A stretch of 64,000 nt of DNA from Liopterus haemorrhoidalis (taxonomy: Eukaryota > Arthropoda > Insecta > Coleoptera > Dytiscidae), in NCBI GenBank assembly GCA_963971575.1, contig OZ020611.1, forward strand, positions 144,858,419 through 144,922,418, in the 5' to 3' direction. Below, in pieces: positions 55,401 through 64,000 of this stretch; the stretch's first letter is position 1, and each line of letters begins with the position of its first letter. Position numbers and translations under genes: made by a program. The notes beneath the pieces were generated by a model. It did no database searches. It had not been told where the DNA came from and saw only the letters and a program-made list of their open reading frames with translations.

Positions 55401-58400
55401 TAAAAACATTTATTGTAAAAATATTATCGCTCAATTACTTAAAAATAGACACCTGCGATATTGTTCTGTAATTTTTTAAATATATTTGTGGGTTTCGAAT
55501 AACTTTTATATTTATATGGTTTTGTGTAGAAATGTTCAAATAATACGTCAACATTTTTTTCGACTTGATTATTTATAGTTTAGAATAGCTTTGTCGAAAA
55601 ATATTATATTTGATGATAATGGAATGCCACTTGATACACGTATTATTCACGAAAATTAAATCATTTTAACACCTATTTTGAAAACCGCGGCGGATTCAAA
55701 ATGGCGGCAAAAATATACAACCAAGCACAATAACTATAAGTAGTTTTCACAATAGAGCAAAATAGCTACAAAAATATTTGTAGTACATCGTACGCAAATA
55801 TGCGTCGATTGGTTTACAAGATGACGTCTATAATGCACTTTGCTTATTTACAATTACATAACAGTTTTTTCTACAATTAAAAATATCCTATTAGATAGAT
55901 AAAAATAAACACTATAGAGACTCCACTTGCTCCTACCGCCGATTGCGAAGTTCGTGGTGTTATTCGTTTTTGACGGCAAAAAAATAAAAATGCTATTGAA
56001 ATTCATCGCGAGTTGTGTAGTTTTTATGTTCCAGAACAACGCTCGCCCGCACGCTACTCGTCAGACTCAAGACCTGCTTGAGAAGTTTCGATGGGATGTT
56101 TTCGGACATCCACCTTACTCCCCTGCACCAAGTGACTTCCACCTGTTTCCGCAGATGAAGCAACAACATGGGGGAAGACGCTTCACAAACGAGAATAATT
56201 TTAAACAAGAAGTTGAAAGATGGCTAACCAGTATGGCGGCAAATGGTATGACACTGCATTGAAAAAACTTTTACCACGGTACCAAAAATGTATTGAAAAA
56301 CAAGGCGATTATGTAGAAAAATGTTTAATATGTACTTTTCGAAATATACTTTTTTAAAAAACGTTTTACTTTTATTTATTTAAATAAAAAATAGTGTAAC
56401 TTACTTTTGAGATGACCCTCGTATATTGAGGCACTTAAAGACATCTTTTTGCCCCTCTTAGATATCCGAGAACCACTCATTATAAGTATTTCTATATAGA
56501 GTTTTTGAATTTGTGAGGTTATGTATTATAACATGCTTATGTAAACATAATATTCAGAAAAATATCAACGTATGGATAGCGCAACGAACGGTGTAACTAG
56601 GTACCCACACAATATCCGTATATTTGAGTGAATACTATGTCTATGAGTATGTCTTTCGATTGCTCAGTGACGTCATTGCCTTTATAAAAAAATCGGCTGT
56701 ACAGATAAAATGAGATATTTTTTCATTACCATTGTTTGATTTCATGTACAGTAATACCCCGCTACTAGACTGCCTTTTAACTCGAAGTTTTCGCCATCCG
56801 ACGTAAATGTCGAGAGTGAGAGTCGACGGAAGCATCGCTATCCGACACGTGATCGAGTACCGATCACGTGATACATATTTTGGTAAACAAAGCGAAATGA
56901 ACGCATGGCCAGCAGTTCGCGCCTAGATATCTTGACGAAAACAACTCAGAATTAGTGCTGCTATGAACTTTTTGTTTTTTGCTAAAATAAGTGATTTATA
57001 TTTATAATTATGGGTACAAAGAAGGCTAGAGATGCAAGCATAAAGAAAAACAGTAAAAATCACTATGGAACAGAAAAAAGAAATAATAGCCAAATATGAA
57101 AGTGGTATTCGTGCGACTGAGTTGTCTACAAGGTAATGCATTCCTAGATCGACGATCAGTACTTTTGTACAGCATAAGGAAGCAATTAAAAGTACCGATG
57201 TAGCGAAGGGAATTTTTGCAATAACCAAACTTATTGACGAAATTGAAAAATTATTGTTAATGTGGATCAAAGAAAAAGAGTTAGCTCTCTTAGCGAAGAA
57301 AAAGAGTTAGTTAAAATTCGTTAGTTAAGATTAGCTACTCGACGAAATCGCTCTTCCACGCTTTTTCAGAACAAATTAACGTCAAGTGGCGGGTTATTAC
57401 TGTACATAATTTAGGTATCTAAATAATTGCAGAAGCCAACAATAGTAATTACGATTTTTTTTAATATATGGCCTTAGTTATTAAGGCAATTAGCTAGGAC
57501 GATTATAATGTTTTGAAAATCTCATGCCTGAACAGGATTCGACCCTTGTGGTACCTTAGAAACATAGGGCATCTGTGTTATCAGTACGGTATGCCGGTCG
57601 GCAACTGCGCATTTAAATGATGCCAATTTTATATTTAATAACTACGCCTATAAAAACGTATTAAAACAAGTTCAAAGAATAATTATGTCCGAATCCTAAT
57701 AATTGTTGGATAACAGATCAGAATAATCGCGTGGTTCTTATGATGTCATCTTAATTCGTGGAGGGACGACAAAGATTTGCTGTCAAATAAAGCCATGTTA
57801 AATAGACGATTTTAAATATTTTTAAACTATTTCTAAGAAACGCTGTTCTAGAATATAAACGTTATAATTTTGGTTATTTTTGTAATGAAGGAATACAATC
57901 TAAATTATGATAGCATAAGGCTGTATTTACAGCTATAAAATGAGTCGACTAAGTTTTAACGGTTAATAACAGCGTTCACATCTTTGAAAATTAATGCGTA
58001 ACGAATGTTGTGACATCTATGTTTTCAGCCAGATCGTGATTTTTTACTAAATTTTAGTAACACAATTATAACCACAACTACAGCAATTCTTTTTCTTTTC
58101 ACAATTTCCGAAATTTGTGCGACAGTGTTTTTTAGGTTATGTAAAGTGAGATAGCTAATGTGTTTATATGTCTGTCTCATTAAAACAACACACTAACTAT
58201 AAGTTTGGAAAACAGTCGACAGTCGACCAGTGGCGCACCCAGGAGGCTGCCCCCCCCCAAGAAAGAGGAAAAAGATTATCACCATGATGTTAGGTAAATA
58301 TACGTTTTATATTTTAAATGAGATGTGGAACTTTTTTATTTATTTTTTTTTGGTCATCACTTGTATTTCAGAAGTAAGGACATTTTTTTAGGTCGTCACT

Positions 58401-60457
58401 TGTATTTCAGAAGTGAGAATATTATTCATAATTTAAATAATTTTGTCTTCCGAGACCCCTCCTAATTCCTGGGTGCGCCACTGCAGTCGACAACACATAT
58501 TCTATTAAATTTAGAGCAGTGAACGGTCGCTCGCGTTACCATATGACAAACTTGTTAGTAGTGACAATCAACAGTGAACAACTCATAGCGTATAGTCTAT
58601 TAACTTTAGAGTTGTGAACGTAGCTTAACTGTCATTTCGATAACTATGGGTTGATTTCTGAAAGCTTAGTTAACTATAACCAAATGGTTAGAAAATGGTT
58701 GTTATGATTACTTATGGGATTATTATATTGTAATCGAGTTTAAACAAAAGATTTAACTCGTCTAAAGGTGGCTACACACGTAACTGCAAACTTGACAAGC
58801 ATGCATGATCCATGTTTTTGTACAAGTAGGCTTTAGCGTCTGTAGGATAATTTTGCGCAAGCATTTTAATTGTACAAGCCGCTTGATGATGGATTGAATT
58901 TGAATCATGCAAGCTTGGACAAGCCGCGCTTGCGCAAGTGAAACGGAACGTGTGTACCAAGGACGTGCCCGCTTGTGTAAACAAACGTTCTCTCATGATC
59001 GTATCCTTTTTAATTAAGGTTGCGTATAACCCCCAGAGAATTTATAGAGGAATTATAGGAATAGAATTAGTATCAATCTATACATCAAATTTTGCACCGA
59101 ATTTTTATCTATCTAATAGGATATTTTCAATTGTAAAAACATTTATTGTAAAAATATTATCGCTCAATTACTTAAAAATAGACACCTGCGATATTGTTCT
59201 GTAATTTTTTAAATATATTTGTGGGTTTCGAATAACTTTTATATTTATATGGTTTTGTGTAGAAATGTTCAAATAATACGTCAACATTTTTTTCGACTTG
59301 ATTATTTATAGTTTAGAATAGCTTTGTCGAAAAATATTATATTTGATGATAATGGAATGCCACTTGATACACGTATTATTCACGAAAATTAAATCATTTT
59401 AACACCTATTTTGAAAACCGCGGCGGATTCAAAATGGCGGCAAAAATATACAACCAAGCACAATAACTATAAGTAGTTTTCACAATAGAGCAAACTAGCT
59501 ACAAAAATATTTGTAGTACATCGTACGCAAATATGCGTCGATTGGTTTACAAGATGACGTCTATAATGCACTTTGCTTATTTACAATTACATAACAGTTT
59601 TTTCTACAATTAAAAATATCCTATTAGATAGATAAAAATTCGCTGCAAATTTTGATATATAGATTGTTATTAATTTTATTTCCGATTATTAGTTTTGTAT
59701 AAGAGACTATTGAGAACTATAGGGTTGTGCGCCGCCTAAAAGGTGTTACGAGTGACAAAAGGTTCATATAAGTTTCTTCATTCATTCTGAGATAATTATG
59801 TCAACCACGCGGACATATTTTCGATTCACTCAGTAAATTAATATGGGAACAGGGTTTTCTTTTCATTAACCACTCTTTACACCATATATCGCGTTTGGTC
59901 TTTCGCGTTTTCCTGTTATGGACAAGGCAAAAAGTAGTCAAAGCGAGCGCATCGTCGTCCGAGTTCAATATAGTCCAAGCGCAAACTGGCGCTAGCTCAA
60001 GAATGCGTCGAAGGGAATTTTTCCGTGCTTGTACAAAAAGATTGATCATGCATGCTTGTCAAGTTTGCAGTTACGTGTGTAGCCACCTTAAACTTTCAGA
60101 AACTGGCCCTATGAGATTAACAAGATGCCCAGTGTGAAATATGCTTACAGAGCTATATAAATATTCTTACCAATTCCTCTAGGATATAAACTTATAGCTG
60201 GTCCACCTTCCCAGAAGGACCAGGCTGGGTACATAATATCATGGTATTCATCAGTCTTACTAAATGAGAACACTGGTCCGAACAGATTATAATGTTTATG
60301 GATCTGCGGCCAATCCCTCGTATTCAATATGAATTCTGTATTTGGTAGTTTAGGAACCAACTTTAATAAAAAATGTTCAATACCGTCACAACGAGCAGGG
60401 AATAAACAGTCTTTATCACGATAAAGGCGGTTGTTTATTATTTGGTATTTTGTACCC
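46016..60457 (-). CDS. rumi: Rumi / protein O-glucosyltransferase 1 (POGLUT1), last three coding exons
   Basis: The minus-strand exons are 60457-60171, 51687-51494 and 46441-46016, about 300 codons of a protein usually near 400 residues. The family transfers glucose (and xylose) from UDP-sugars to serines in EGF repeats of Notch and other proteins in the ER. The sequence shows the CAP10/GT90 core: [41 protein letters not shown], then [27 protein letters not shown] and [30 protein letters not shown] and KPWVHYIPV complete it. The splice junctions join in frame (G|GT, then phase 0). The N-terminal exons with the signal peptide were not found before 64000. The C-terminus is [14 protein letters not shown], without the KDEL-like tail known in the family. 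Both introns are full of transposons. Confidence 0.95.
46944..48006 (+). mobile_element. hAT element inserted into another hAT element
   Basis: The tips CAGGGGTCGGCAACCTGCGG and (in complement) CAGGGGTCGGCAACCTTTCA are flanked by ACCTAGAA on both sides (46936-46943, 48007-48014). GCTCTTT follows the left tip and ends near the right tip as GGCTCTTT. It keeps a transposase C-terminal remnant. Confidence 0.95.
47275..47753 (+). pseudogene. hAT transposase C-terminal remnant (SPIN/GTF2IRD2-like)
   Basis: Plus-strand frames read [20 protein letters not shown], then [20 protein letters not shown] and [15 protein letters not shown] up to a stop. The FGSTY.CEQ.FS.MK block is the hAT dimerisation motif. 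Earlier parts are broken by stops. Confidence 0.85.
48181..49402. mobile_element. 1.2-kb hAT element with 8-bp target duplication
   Basis: The tips CAGGGGTGTCAAACTCATTT and (in complement) CAGGGGTGTCAAACTGGCGG are flanked by AGCTAAAC on both sides (48173-48180, 49403-49410). It contains a second repeat from about 48717 (CAGTGGCGAAGGGAAACC) to about 49346, with a CA/CACA run at 49194-49220. That inner piece has no clear right border. No transposase was recognised. Confidence 0.93.
49561..49724. mobile_element. 164-bp hAT MITE with 8-bp target duplication
   Basis: Flanked by CCCAACTC on both sides (49553-49560, 49725-49732). The right tip in complement is CAGGGCCGGCGCGAGGG and the left is a changed CACGCACTCCGAGG. 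GGCGCC blocks lie in the arms. Confidence 0.88.
49997..50702. mobile_element. 706-bp hAT-type element with 8-bp target duplication
   Basis: AAAGGGTGGCCAACC at the left and CAGAGGTGGCCAATCCC in complement at the right are flanked by CTCTATAA on both sides (49989-49996, 50703-50710). Arms with GGGCGC / GCGCCC follow. No transposase is present. Confidence 0.9.
50919..51029. mobile_element. 111-bp hAT-like MITE
   Basis: The tips CAGGCGTGCACACAAGACGG and (in complement) CTGGTACGCACATAGAAA, with flanks CCGAAATG and CCCAAATT (6 of 8 equal). GGCCCCC / GGGGGGCCC lies next to the left tip. The tip recurs at about 4658. Confidence 0.65.
51030..51493. other. rumi intron sequence, nothing recognised
   Basis: No repeat border or coding motif up to the donor of the 51494-51687 exon. 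Confidence 0.4.
51494..51687 (-). CDS. rumi: rumi penultimate coding exon
   Basis: 194 bases: two bases completing the glycine codon, then 64 codons from [18 protein letters not shown] to AWKSDA. The acceptor is ATTAATAG and the donor GTAAGA. It holds the FFRGSRTS motif of the family. Confidence 0.95.
52016..52687 (+). mobile_element. 672-bp deletion-derivative mariner
   Basis: The tips CGAGGGTCGTCTCAAAAGTA and (in complement) CGAGGGTCATCTCAAAAGTA are flanked by TA. A 177-codon frame (52120-52653) ends in the mariner C-terminal half: NNARPH (the catalytic aspartate is changed to N), [16 protein letters not shown], then [19 protein letters not shown]. The N-terminal DNA-binding part is gone. 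A partial second copy (55910-56421), created by tandem duplication, lacks the left tip and has one further base deletion near 56240. Confidence 0.88.
53015..53668 (+). mobile_element. pogo/Tigger element, internally deleted (copy 1)
   Basis: The tips CAGTAATACCCCGCTACT and (in complement) CAGTAATAACCCGCCACT are flanked by TA. The plus strand encodes the N-terminal DNA-binding part: [19 protein letters not shown], then [18 protein letters not shown] and TDVAKG, with one stop after STR. The central and catalytic parts are deleted. The reading then breaks off near GCTCTCTTAGCGAAG. Confidence 0.88.
53700..53890 (-). repeat. tRNA-derived SINE-like fragment (copy 1)
   Basis: The minus strand reads GCATACCGTACTGATAACAC (A-box-like), a TGTTTCTAAGG loop, then GGGTCGAATCCTGTTCAGG (B-box-like). 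The body is ATTATAATCGTCCTAGC. The piece at 10735-10860 has the same B box and body order. Confidence 0.5.
54494..54750. mobile_element. 257-bp hAT MITE with 8-bp target duplication (copy 1)
   Basis: The tips CAGTGGCGCACCCAGGA (left) and the same in complement (right) are flanked by CAGTCGAC on both sides. A direct repeat TCACTTGTATTTCAGAAGT occurs twice in the middle. There is no coding sequence. Confidence 0.95.
54910..55029. mobile_element. left part of a 140-bp MITE broken by a Harbinger element (copy 1)
   Basis: TTTCTGAAAGCTTAGTTAAC through GAGTTTAA corresponds to the MITE at 31523-31662. It stops at CGTC/TAA where the Harbinger element begins. The missing right part is not in this copy; it is found after the Harbinger element at 60092-60117. 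Confidence 0.8.
55033..55906. mobile_element. left part of the Harbinger element (copy 1)
   Basis: Same left end as at 58766 with the TAA flank. It is cut at the duplication junction 55906 and therefore lacks the right tip and the transposase fragment. Confidence 0.85.
56749..57402 (+). mobile_element. pogo/Tigger element, internally deleted (copy 2)
   Basis: Identical, as far as read, to the element at 53015-53668 including tips, TA flanks and the in-frame stop. It is a product of the tandem duplication, not a second insertion. Confidence 0.88.
57435..57625 (-). repeat. tRNA-derived SINE-like fragment (copy 2)
   Basis: Duplicate of the fragment at 53700-53890, carried by the tandem duplication. 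Confidence 0.5.
58228..58483. mobile_element. 256-bp hAT MITE with 8-bp target duplication (copy 2)
   Basis: Duplicate of the element at 54494-54750, one base shorter in the C-run. The flanking CAGTCGAC copies are also duplicated. Confidence 0.95.
58766..60088 (-). mobile_element. 1.32-kb PIF/Harbinger element
   Basis: AGGTGGCTACACACGTAACT begins the left end and, in complement, the right end; the match continues GCAAACTTGACAAGCATGCA to about 47 bases. TAA flanks both sides (58763-58765, 60089-60091), the PIF/Harbinger type of duplication. A minus-strand frame at 60049-59801 holds the likely transposase start ([15 protein letters not shown]). The middle has no recognised coding. Confidence 0.9.
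59801..60049 (-). pseudogene. Harbinger transposase N-terminal fragment
   Basis: 82 codons. [18 protein letters not shown] resembles the KR.IWV..WL.RR segment near the start of HARBI1-type transposases. The catalytic DDE part is not present in the element, so it was deleted. Confidence 0.5.
60171..60457 (-). CDS. rumi: rumi internal exon
   Basis: 287 bases after TTTTACAG. The first base closes a codon from the missing upstream exon, then 95 codons follow and one base remains (G|GTAAGA). It encodes [18 protein letters not shown] through [13 protein letters not shown] LNTRDWPQI and [15 protein letters not shown]. Confidence 0.95.
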
Positions 60458-61039
60458 CTGTAAAATTACAATAATTAAATTACAGTACTTAATTACATAA
60501 ATAAAAATATAATATATATTAACTAACATTGAATAGTGCATTAAAAAAAGACAAAATCATAATCGTTTATGGTTAACTGAGACACGCATAATTATATCAC
60601 AAGAAGGGACTGCTATCCTGGGATTCGGGTTTATGGATGTTTTTGATTTCGAAATTATAAATATATAATCCCGGCATTTTCATTATTGTAACAAAGTTGG
60701 ATTAAAAAATATTTCATCTACCTTTATATGTATTTCTATTTGATTTTGTTCAATTAAATACATATTTTTACTTTTAAAGAAATATATGAAATAATAACCG
60801 GTTCTAAGCCCGGGTATTCGAAACCGGGTAAACCTGGAACCGCTTGTAAATTTTAAATTGGTTCCGGTATGGTTAGGGTGACCATTTTTGTAACGAATCG
60901 AGTGGTCCATCAGAAACTTTCACAAACACCCGTCGGGAGAATCCCTTTGAAAGGTATTTCTTGGGCTTTTTAAAAAGGGTATACTTTTGAGAATTCAAAT
61001 AATAAAATTTTAGAAATTTTATGTTTCTTTAGAAATATA
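60458..61039. other. rumi upstream intron, transposon scraps only
   Basis: A piece near 60800-60900 (GCCCGGGTATTCGAAACCGG, then TTAGGGTGACCATTTTTGT) looks like the end of a hAT-type element. There is no rumi exon here. Confidence 0.4.
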
Positions 61040-61690
61040 TTTTTTAAATGGTTATTTGTTCAGGGAGAAATGTATTCCGAGTTATTGCTTAATAACTCTG
61101 AACACTAGGGTCCCCTTGAACAAAGCTAAACCCCTTTTCCACGAAATACCTAGTAACTTCTCATAAAAACACACGACTCTCTGAAGAGGAGATCAGATAG
61201 TATTCGGTCTTGTGAGTAGTAACATCTAGGTAGTAGCATTCGTAGAGGCACTGTGTCGATATTTTCTGGTGGTCTACTCAATTCTGTTTGTTTTATTTTA
61301 TTAATTCCTTTAAATGCATATTAAACTTTTAATCATTTAAACTATTTGTAATTATTACTGTTAATAAATTTAATTCATTAATTTTAAACCGTGTTCACGA
61401 GTGTAAACCCTTCACCTTAAGAACTTTAGTGAACAGCTTTGATCCAAACTTAAATACAAGATGCCTGATCAGTCGGTTGGTAAGTACAACAATACATATC
61501 ATTTAATTCACATATCGTAATGATGAACCCTGGATAATATTCACGCCTACTACCCGATCTCCTTTAGTCAGATATCTCACTTCAGTTTGAGATTAGACAT
61601 AATATAATACCACAGGCTCGCTACCTAGTGGACAATAAAAGGTACGTTATAAAGTAACGTAACCGGTTCGCTACAAATTTGTTGGCAGCG
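61040..61690 (+). promoter_or_regulatory. possible LTR, or first exon of a plus-strand gene
   Basis: Two readings fit. As an LTR: a TATA-like CATAAAAAC at 61157-61165, AATAAA signals at about 61366 and 61634, an end in GCTACA at about 61671, and after it TTGTTGGCAGCGGTGCG, a string of the kind that follows insect LTRs. As a gene: AAATACAAG-ATG at 61461 with CCTGATCAGTCGGTTG followed by GTAAGT, a clean splice donor. No second LTR or downstream exon is visible before 64000. Confidence 0.3.
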
Positions 61691-64000
61691 GTGCGATTTA
61701 TGCGATTTATGCGATTTGTGCGATTTATAAGATTTATAATACGCGTACAGGGACCACATTACATAATTTGGTACCCTAGTGTGGGATTTACTTAATTTTT
61801 TGACAAAATTTTGGCATGGGGTAGATTATTCTACTTGTTGACAAAATATGACATTTTGTAATAATTTCTTATATTGCGATATTTTTTATGGCCGTAATAT
61901 ATAAATTATTAAAGTTTCCAAGGTTTAGCTTTGGATGGTGGCAGCGAAATTTAATTCAATTTTCTATGGATATTGAAATGATAAAGGAAAGAATATTTGG
62001 TTTTTGGAAGTATAGTTATCTTAGAGAATAGAGATACTTGTGAGAATATTGTTTAAATGCGTATATTGAGGGAAACGACAATTGCGATTTTGTCACGTGT
62101 TTTATGTTACTGTGTTTCAAGAGTGATTAGCGAGAAAAGAAAAAGAAAAGAAATAGATGAAGTTAAAAGATGTGGATTTAAGATTAATTCGAGTGATATA
62201 CGATTTATATAATTAAGTTATTTGAGAATGATATTAATAAGAGATGAATTCGAAATATTCAAATGGTAGAAAAAATTATTCTTTCCTTACGTTTCTAATT
62301 TTCCAACTTGTTTTCGTAATTTAACTCATTGAACTGAGGTTTTAAAATGATTTATCCAAACATCCCATTCTTTATTATCCCCTTGACGAAATACACTTGA
62401 CAAAAATATTTACTAAAAAACAGGTAACTTTTGTGGTTTAGTTGTAAAAACTTATTAGAATGGCAACTAAGTCTGTGAACAAAATTTATGGTAGTTATTT
62501 ATGAATAAGGGACAACTTATACCTGACTTGCATAATAGGATAAGTTAAAGATGGTTAAAAGGGAAAGTAGATGTAATTTTTTTAAGTAAATATTAAATAA
62601 AAATACAACAGTAATCAAGTTAAATTGATTAATTTGTAATTTAGCAAAAATGTTGTTCTTATATATTTTGGAAAAGAACATCAAGGCATGATTACACATG
62701 TATTTTAACTTATAAAATTTTAATTATACTTATATAACAGTTTTGTTTGTTTACTGCTGGTGCAACGATTAGAACCAGGAACACTTATAGCATTAATTTG
62801 CAATATTAAAATTTTGATTGTTGATAGGAATGTATGAAATTAATACATACGTATATTTAGTATCTTATATTTTTTTAAAGTGACATCTTAGAGAATCGAC
62901 TAAAATTATTATTTTGAAGATTTGCTCTATCGCATTTATATTTATTTATTCACTTCACTCAATGCTCTTTGAATTTTGATTTAAAAAATTTGAACAAACA
63001 TTAATGAAGGAGTAACATATTTTTAACTCGTAAATTAATATGATTATTGACGCCTTTCCGAAGGGTCCGTTTACCGAAAAAAAAGGTTTTACAACAACCT
63101 TTAACGCATGGAACGAGGCAAGTTTAGACCAACCCAGGTAGCAATAGAAAGTACTTACCACATTTACGAAAATAATTATACCGTTTGTTAAACCATTTTA
63201 ACCTTTGAGAAAATAATCAAATTGTATATAAAGCGATATTTGTAACAAATAATTTGTAATTGTTAATTTTATTAATTGAAAATGGGAGTTTTGAAATAAT
63301 GTTTGACACATACACTTCACTCATTAGAAGTAGTACTACTTAGTAATATAAATAATTATTGTTTTTTTTTTAGACTTATTTAATTTTCAACTAAAAATGT
63401 ATGTAATCGCTACCACGTTTGTTTTAGAAAATTATCATGTTTTACACAAATAATAGTTTGAAGCTAATAGATTTATGCCCGTTAATATTAAACGTTTTTT
63501 TTTAAATATCTTATTAATTTCTCCGGATTTTGTACACATTAGGTACTCTTTGAACAAGAATATAAATAATGAATACTTTGAAAATTATGTTAAAGATTTT
63601 AATAGATATCATGCATTATAGTTTTTTATTTCGTTAGTAATGTTTCCGTCAAAAATAAATGCTGTTTACGTTTATGATTACATTAAAGATTTTTACGAAA
63701 CCGCCACTGGTATTTTCCTCATTAAGTAAAGCTCGTTTTATTGAAACTAAATAGAATAATTCTTACGATTGGAAAAAGTTTTAGACAAGTTTTTAAATGT
63801 ATTTTAATACTATACCCGTAATATTACATGATTTTTGAAATTATTTGAAGTTAATTTTAAGCGTTAGTATGGTATATGTAAACTATATTACATTAGTTTG
63901 TGTTCACCCAGCAGAAAACAAAAGTTGAAAAAATGAGAAGTATGTGTAAGTTGCTTACATGGAAAATACTAAATTTATTTCTTTTTTTATTAGCAAAATA
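61691..64000. other. AT-rich end of the window, nothing recognised
   Basis: Short direct repeats of GCGATTTAT lie at about 61695-61735. GGTGGCAGCGAAATTT recurs at about 61937, like the string after the possible LTR. No rumi 5' exon, no other coding motif and no repeat border was found. Confidence 0.4.

Larger units (their letters stand above)
52182..55906. repeat. tandem segmental duplication, copy 1
   Basis: This 3.73-kb block is repeated at 55910-59640 with about ten differences noticed by eye, so about 99.7 percent identical. It begins inside the mariner at CACTATAGAGACTCC and ends inside a Harbinger element at GATAGATAAAAAT. It contains a Tigger remnant, a SINE-like piece, a hAT MITE, half of another MITE and the left part of the Harbinger element. 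Confidence 0.95.
55910..59640. repeat. tandem segmental duplication, copy 2
   Basis: The junction with copy 1 reads GATAAAAAT-AAA-CACTATAG, three extra bases between the two ends. Relative to copy 1 it has a 7-base difference (AAGTTCG present near 55949), a base missing at about 56240, a shorter C-run near 58250 and scattered substitutions. Downstream of 59640 the Harbinger element continues to its right end, which copy 1 lacks. Confidence 0.95.
58645..60117. mobile_element. 140-bp MITE split by a Harbinger element (copy 2, both halves)
   Basis: The left part 58645-58762 and right part 60092-60117 (AACTTTCAGAAACTGGCCCT) rejoin to the family of 31523 once the Harbinger element and one TAA are removed. 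This proves the Harbinger insertion and its borders. Confidence 0.85.

Noticed and set aside
62955..63161. A missing 5' exon of rumi at the window end
   Set aside because: The frame shows none of the conserved N-terminal Rumi residues and has no fitting splice sites; the 5' exons are probably beyond 64000.

Overview
This is eukaryotic, AT-rich DNA from an insect nuclear genome. Genes are split by long introns with GT-AG borders, polyadenylation signals are AATAAA, and most of the window is transposon debris. The debris includes mariner/Tc1, pogo/Tigger, hAT, PIF/Harbinger, non-LTR retrotransposons and many short inverted-repeat elements (MITEs). The order is not certain; a beetle or another insect with a large repeat-rich genome fits. 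Only three host genes can be supported.

From 4998 to 16160 on the plus strand lies a four-exon gene for a secreted, cysteine-containing protein of about 387 residues. All introns are phase 0 and each is filled with transposons. The family was not recognised with certainty. From 16.6 to 44 kb I see no host gene: the stretch is a chain of MITEs, a DNA transposon broken by a nearly complete I/jockey-group LINE (about 18.0-23.6 kb), dead mariner and hAT transposases, a tandem array of an unclassified repeat that carries tRNA-like cassettes, and anonymous AT-rich sequence.

From 60457 down to 44278 on the minus strand lie two genes in line. The first is the 3' part (last three coding exons) of rumi/POGLUT1, the ER protein O-glucosyltransferase that modifies EGF repeats such as those of Notch. 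Its 5' exons are not seen. Its stop codon is only 37 bases from the ATG of the second gene, an intronless 566-codon gene whose product resembles the finger-free N-terminal part of the ZNF654/ZNF292/RLF group. No polyadenylation signal lies between them and one lies 114 bases after the second gene, so a shared (dicistronic) transcript is a serious possibility.

The rumi introns hold nested hAT elements with exact 8-bp target duplications. They also hold a very recent tandem duplication of about 3.73 kb (52182-55906 and 55910-59640) whose ends fall inside a mariner and a Harbinger element. From about 61 kb to the end there is a possible LTR or first-exon region on the plus strand and otherwise nothing recognisable.

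The features most worth following are the rumi and helical-protein gene pair, the missing ER-retention tail of Rumi, the repeat units with exchanged tRNA-like cassettes, and a MITE made of two left halves.
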